From the NCBI GenBank assembly GCA_000482145.1, contig AUXH01000258.1:1-25422 (forward strand): DNA of 25,422 nucleotides. The letters run 5' to 3'. The notes below the pieces were generated by a model. That model was not told the DNA's origin. It searched no databases and was given only the letters and a program-made list of their open reading frames with translations. Made by a program: the position numbers and the translations under genes. The stretch comes from Strigomonas culicis. Its lineage: Eukaryota; Euglenozoa; Kinetoplastea; Trypanosomatida; Trypanosomatidae. This document shows positions 24,318 through 25,422 of the stretch, piece after piece (the first letter of the stretch is position 1; each line of letters begins with the position of its first letter).

Positions 24318-24950
24318 CTAGTAACTACTGGGCCCAGGAGATGAAAATGTGCTCTGGATGGTTGACAGGAGTGCCCGCTCCGCGGACACCGACGCCTCCT
24401 CGCTGGCCTCTGCTGTCAGATCGAGCTGCCGCGCCGTCTCGAGGATGGCGGCCTTGCTGCTCTCCTGCAGCTGCCCCGCCAGCAGCACCTCGTCCAGCAG
24501 GAAGTAGGCCCTGTGGAAGTTGAAGATGAGGTCGAGCTCGCAGACGTTGCCAAAGTAGCGGTCGAGCACCTCGACAAAGTGGTGCACCACCTCGATCGCG
24601 AGCAGCTCGTTGTCCACGGACACGCTGCCGCCGACGCCGCCGTCGGCCGCCGCGAGATCGTCTGCCCCGGCGGCCACCGCCGCCGGCGGCTCACCGTCTG
24701 CACCGGCGTGCACGGCGGCCGTCGGGCGCCCGCCGTCGATGCACGCGATGAAGAAGAGCGACGCGTAGCGGCGACAGATGTACTTCTCGCCATTCAGCTC
24801 CACGATGTTGGAGAGCCGCGCGCCGCGGCGCAGCGCCACGTGGCATATGTCCCGCAGCATGCGGGCCTTCTGTTGACTCCCGAGCGGCACGTAGAACTTG
24901 GCGAGGCGCACCTTGCCTTGGCGGCTCACCAGCAGTATAAACTTGATCAT
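24318..24950 (-). CDS. AP1S: clathrin adaptor complex sigma subunit, AP-1-like, with insertion
   Basis: The product is 210 residues from the first ATG after the acceptor. It has the longin-type small-subunit fold of clathrin adaptors: MIKFILLVSRQGKVRLAKFY at the N-terminus, CRRYASLFFIACIDGG (59-74), then VVHHFVEVLDRYFGNVCELDLIFNFHRAYFLLDE in the conserved second half. SRQGK, RRYASLF and AYFLLDE favour sigma of AP-1 over AP-2, AP-3 or AP-4. Sigma subunits pair with gamma-adaptin and help bind dileucine sorting signals at the trans-Golgi and endosomes. A 39-residue Ala/Gly/Asp-rich insertion (75-113) separates IDGG from NELLAIE, where typical sigmas have only about two residues, and a Ser-rich tail extends the C-terminus. 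These explain the length above the usual 140-160. AP-2 cannot be fully excluded. The in-frame GTG four codons upstream is not needed as a start. Confidence 0.93.
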   Translation of the reverse strand: MIKFILLVSRQGKVRLAKFYVPLGSQQKARMLRDICHVALRRGARLSNIVELNGEKYICRRYASLFFIACIDGGRPTAAVHAGADGEPPAAVAAGADDLAAADGGVGGSVSVDNELLAIEVVHHFVEVLDRYFGNVCELDLIFNFHRAYFLLDEVLLAGQLQESSKAAILETARQLDLTAEASEEASVSAERALLSTIQSTFSSPGPSSY

Positions 24951-25235
24951 GGACGTGCGCACGGTGTGAAGCGGCAGGTCGCACTAGTCAGGCACAATGT
25001 GTGCGAAAAGAATGCACTTCGCGGATACTGTAAAAAAAAAAAAAAGGGTGTGGCAAAGAAGAAATGGAAAGAGAGACAGGCAAAGCGTATGATGCAAAAA
25101 CTGCATAAAGGAAAGAGCCTTTCCATGTACCTTTTTTTTTTACCCTCGCATAAGCACAGATTTACTTTTTGTGTGTGTGAATGATACAAGTGTACAGGAG
25201 CACGCGCGCCATGCCGCGCACAGGCGCTCTCCTCT
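24951..25235. other. AT-rich intergenic region
   Basis: This spacer holds the acceptor and 5' UTR of the sigma gene and the 3' UTR of the next minus-strand gene. Nothing else was recognised. Confidence 0.65.
25028..25048 (-). promoter_or_regulatory. predicted trans-splice acceptor for the sigma-adaptin gene
   Basis: On the minus strand CCC, fourteen T residues and ACAG follow each other, with AG at 25029-25028. The first ATG downstream is 24950, which confirms the MIKF start of the sigma subunit. Confidence 0.7.
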
Positions 25236-25422
25236 TCAGCTCTCAAAGAAGCGGCTGTTGCCGAGCAACTGGCGAATGCCGGCACACTCAAGCGGCGGCA
25301 CCAGCGAGGGCGCCGCGGCGGCGCTGTCCGTGCCAGCGCCATCGCCGTGCCCCGGCCGTCCTGTCGCCGCGGGCGGCGCCGACGGCCGGCCGCCCCCTGT
25401 CGCGAGTCGCTGCACCACCGCG
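25236..25422 (-). CDS. C-terminal end of a gene running off the window
   Basis: About 61 codons, open to the right edge, end in TGA at 25238-25236. The codons are GC-rich at third positions like the other genes here. The first two thirds are low-complexity Gly, Ala and Pro; the last part, LECAGIRQLLGNSRFFES, looks less biased and may be a conserved tail. No function can be assigned from this fragment. The internal GTG at 25418 is unlikely to be a start. Confidence 0.6.
   Translation of the reverse strand, partial: AVVQRLATGGGRPSAPPAATGRPGHGDGAGTDSAAAAPSLVPPLECAGIRQLLGNSRFFES

Noticed and set aside
1..25422. Search for CRISPR arrays, insertion sequences, retroposon ends, tRNA or rRNA genes
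   Set aside because: No regular spacer-repeat array, transposase or reverse transcriptase motif, or tRNA-like box sequence was seen; short repeats here are microsatellites or local duplications.

Overview
The window looks like nuclear DNA of a trypanosomatid flagellate (Kinetoplastea). Long intronless genes lie head-to-tail on one strand, with no promoter-like structure between them. Nearly every gene is preceded by a pyrimidine tract and then the first AG, which is the signature of spliced-leader trans-splicing, and in most cases the first ATG after that AG opens the long reading frame. Coding DNA is very GC-rich (mostly G or C at third positions). Intergenic DNA is AT-rich and full of A/T homopolymers. 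I cannot name the species from sequence alone.

Layout: positions 1-778 are AT-rich intergenic DNA. The plus strand then carries six genes: an ASNSD1-type asparagine-synthetase-domain protein (779-3820); a small mitochondrial-looking single-pass membrane protein (4066-4677); an ankyrin-repeat protein with an unrecognised C-terminal half (5089-6993); a 1139-residue protein with a mitochondrial-type N-terminus that appears to be built from about nine degenerate dsRBD-like units (7672-11091); a 598-residue protein ending in a more canonical dsRBD-like unit and carrying an AT-hook-like motif (11380-13176); and a very large type III phosphatidylinositol 4-kinase alpha (14243-21712). Positions 21713-22656 are a convergent strand-switch region. 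The minus strand then carries a type II membrane glycosyltransferase-like protein (22657-24024), a clathrin-adaptor sigma subunit with a 39-residue insertion (24318-24950), and the C-terminal end of a gene that runs off the window (25236-25422).

Functional themes: PI4K-alpha makes PI4P, which together with Arf GTPases recruits AP-1-type adaptors in other eukaryotes. The sigma subunit and the probable Golgi glycosyltransferase therefore also point to the secretory/endosomal system, although gene order in trypanosomatids usually says little about shared function. The adjacent dsRBD-like pair is the strongest candidate for an incompletely described, kinetoplastid-specific module, perhaps in mitochondrial RNA metabolism. 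The second notable element is a GC-rich, hairpin-dense island inside the convergent strand switch, faced from both sides by orphan trans-splice acceptor signals that lead into no convincing gene.
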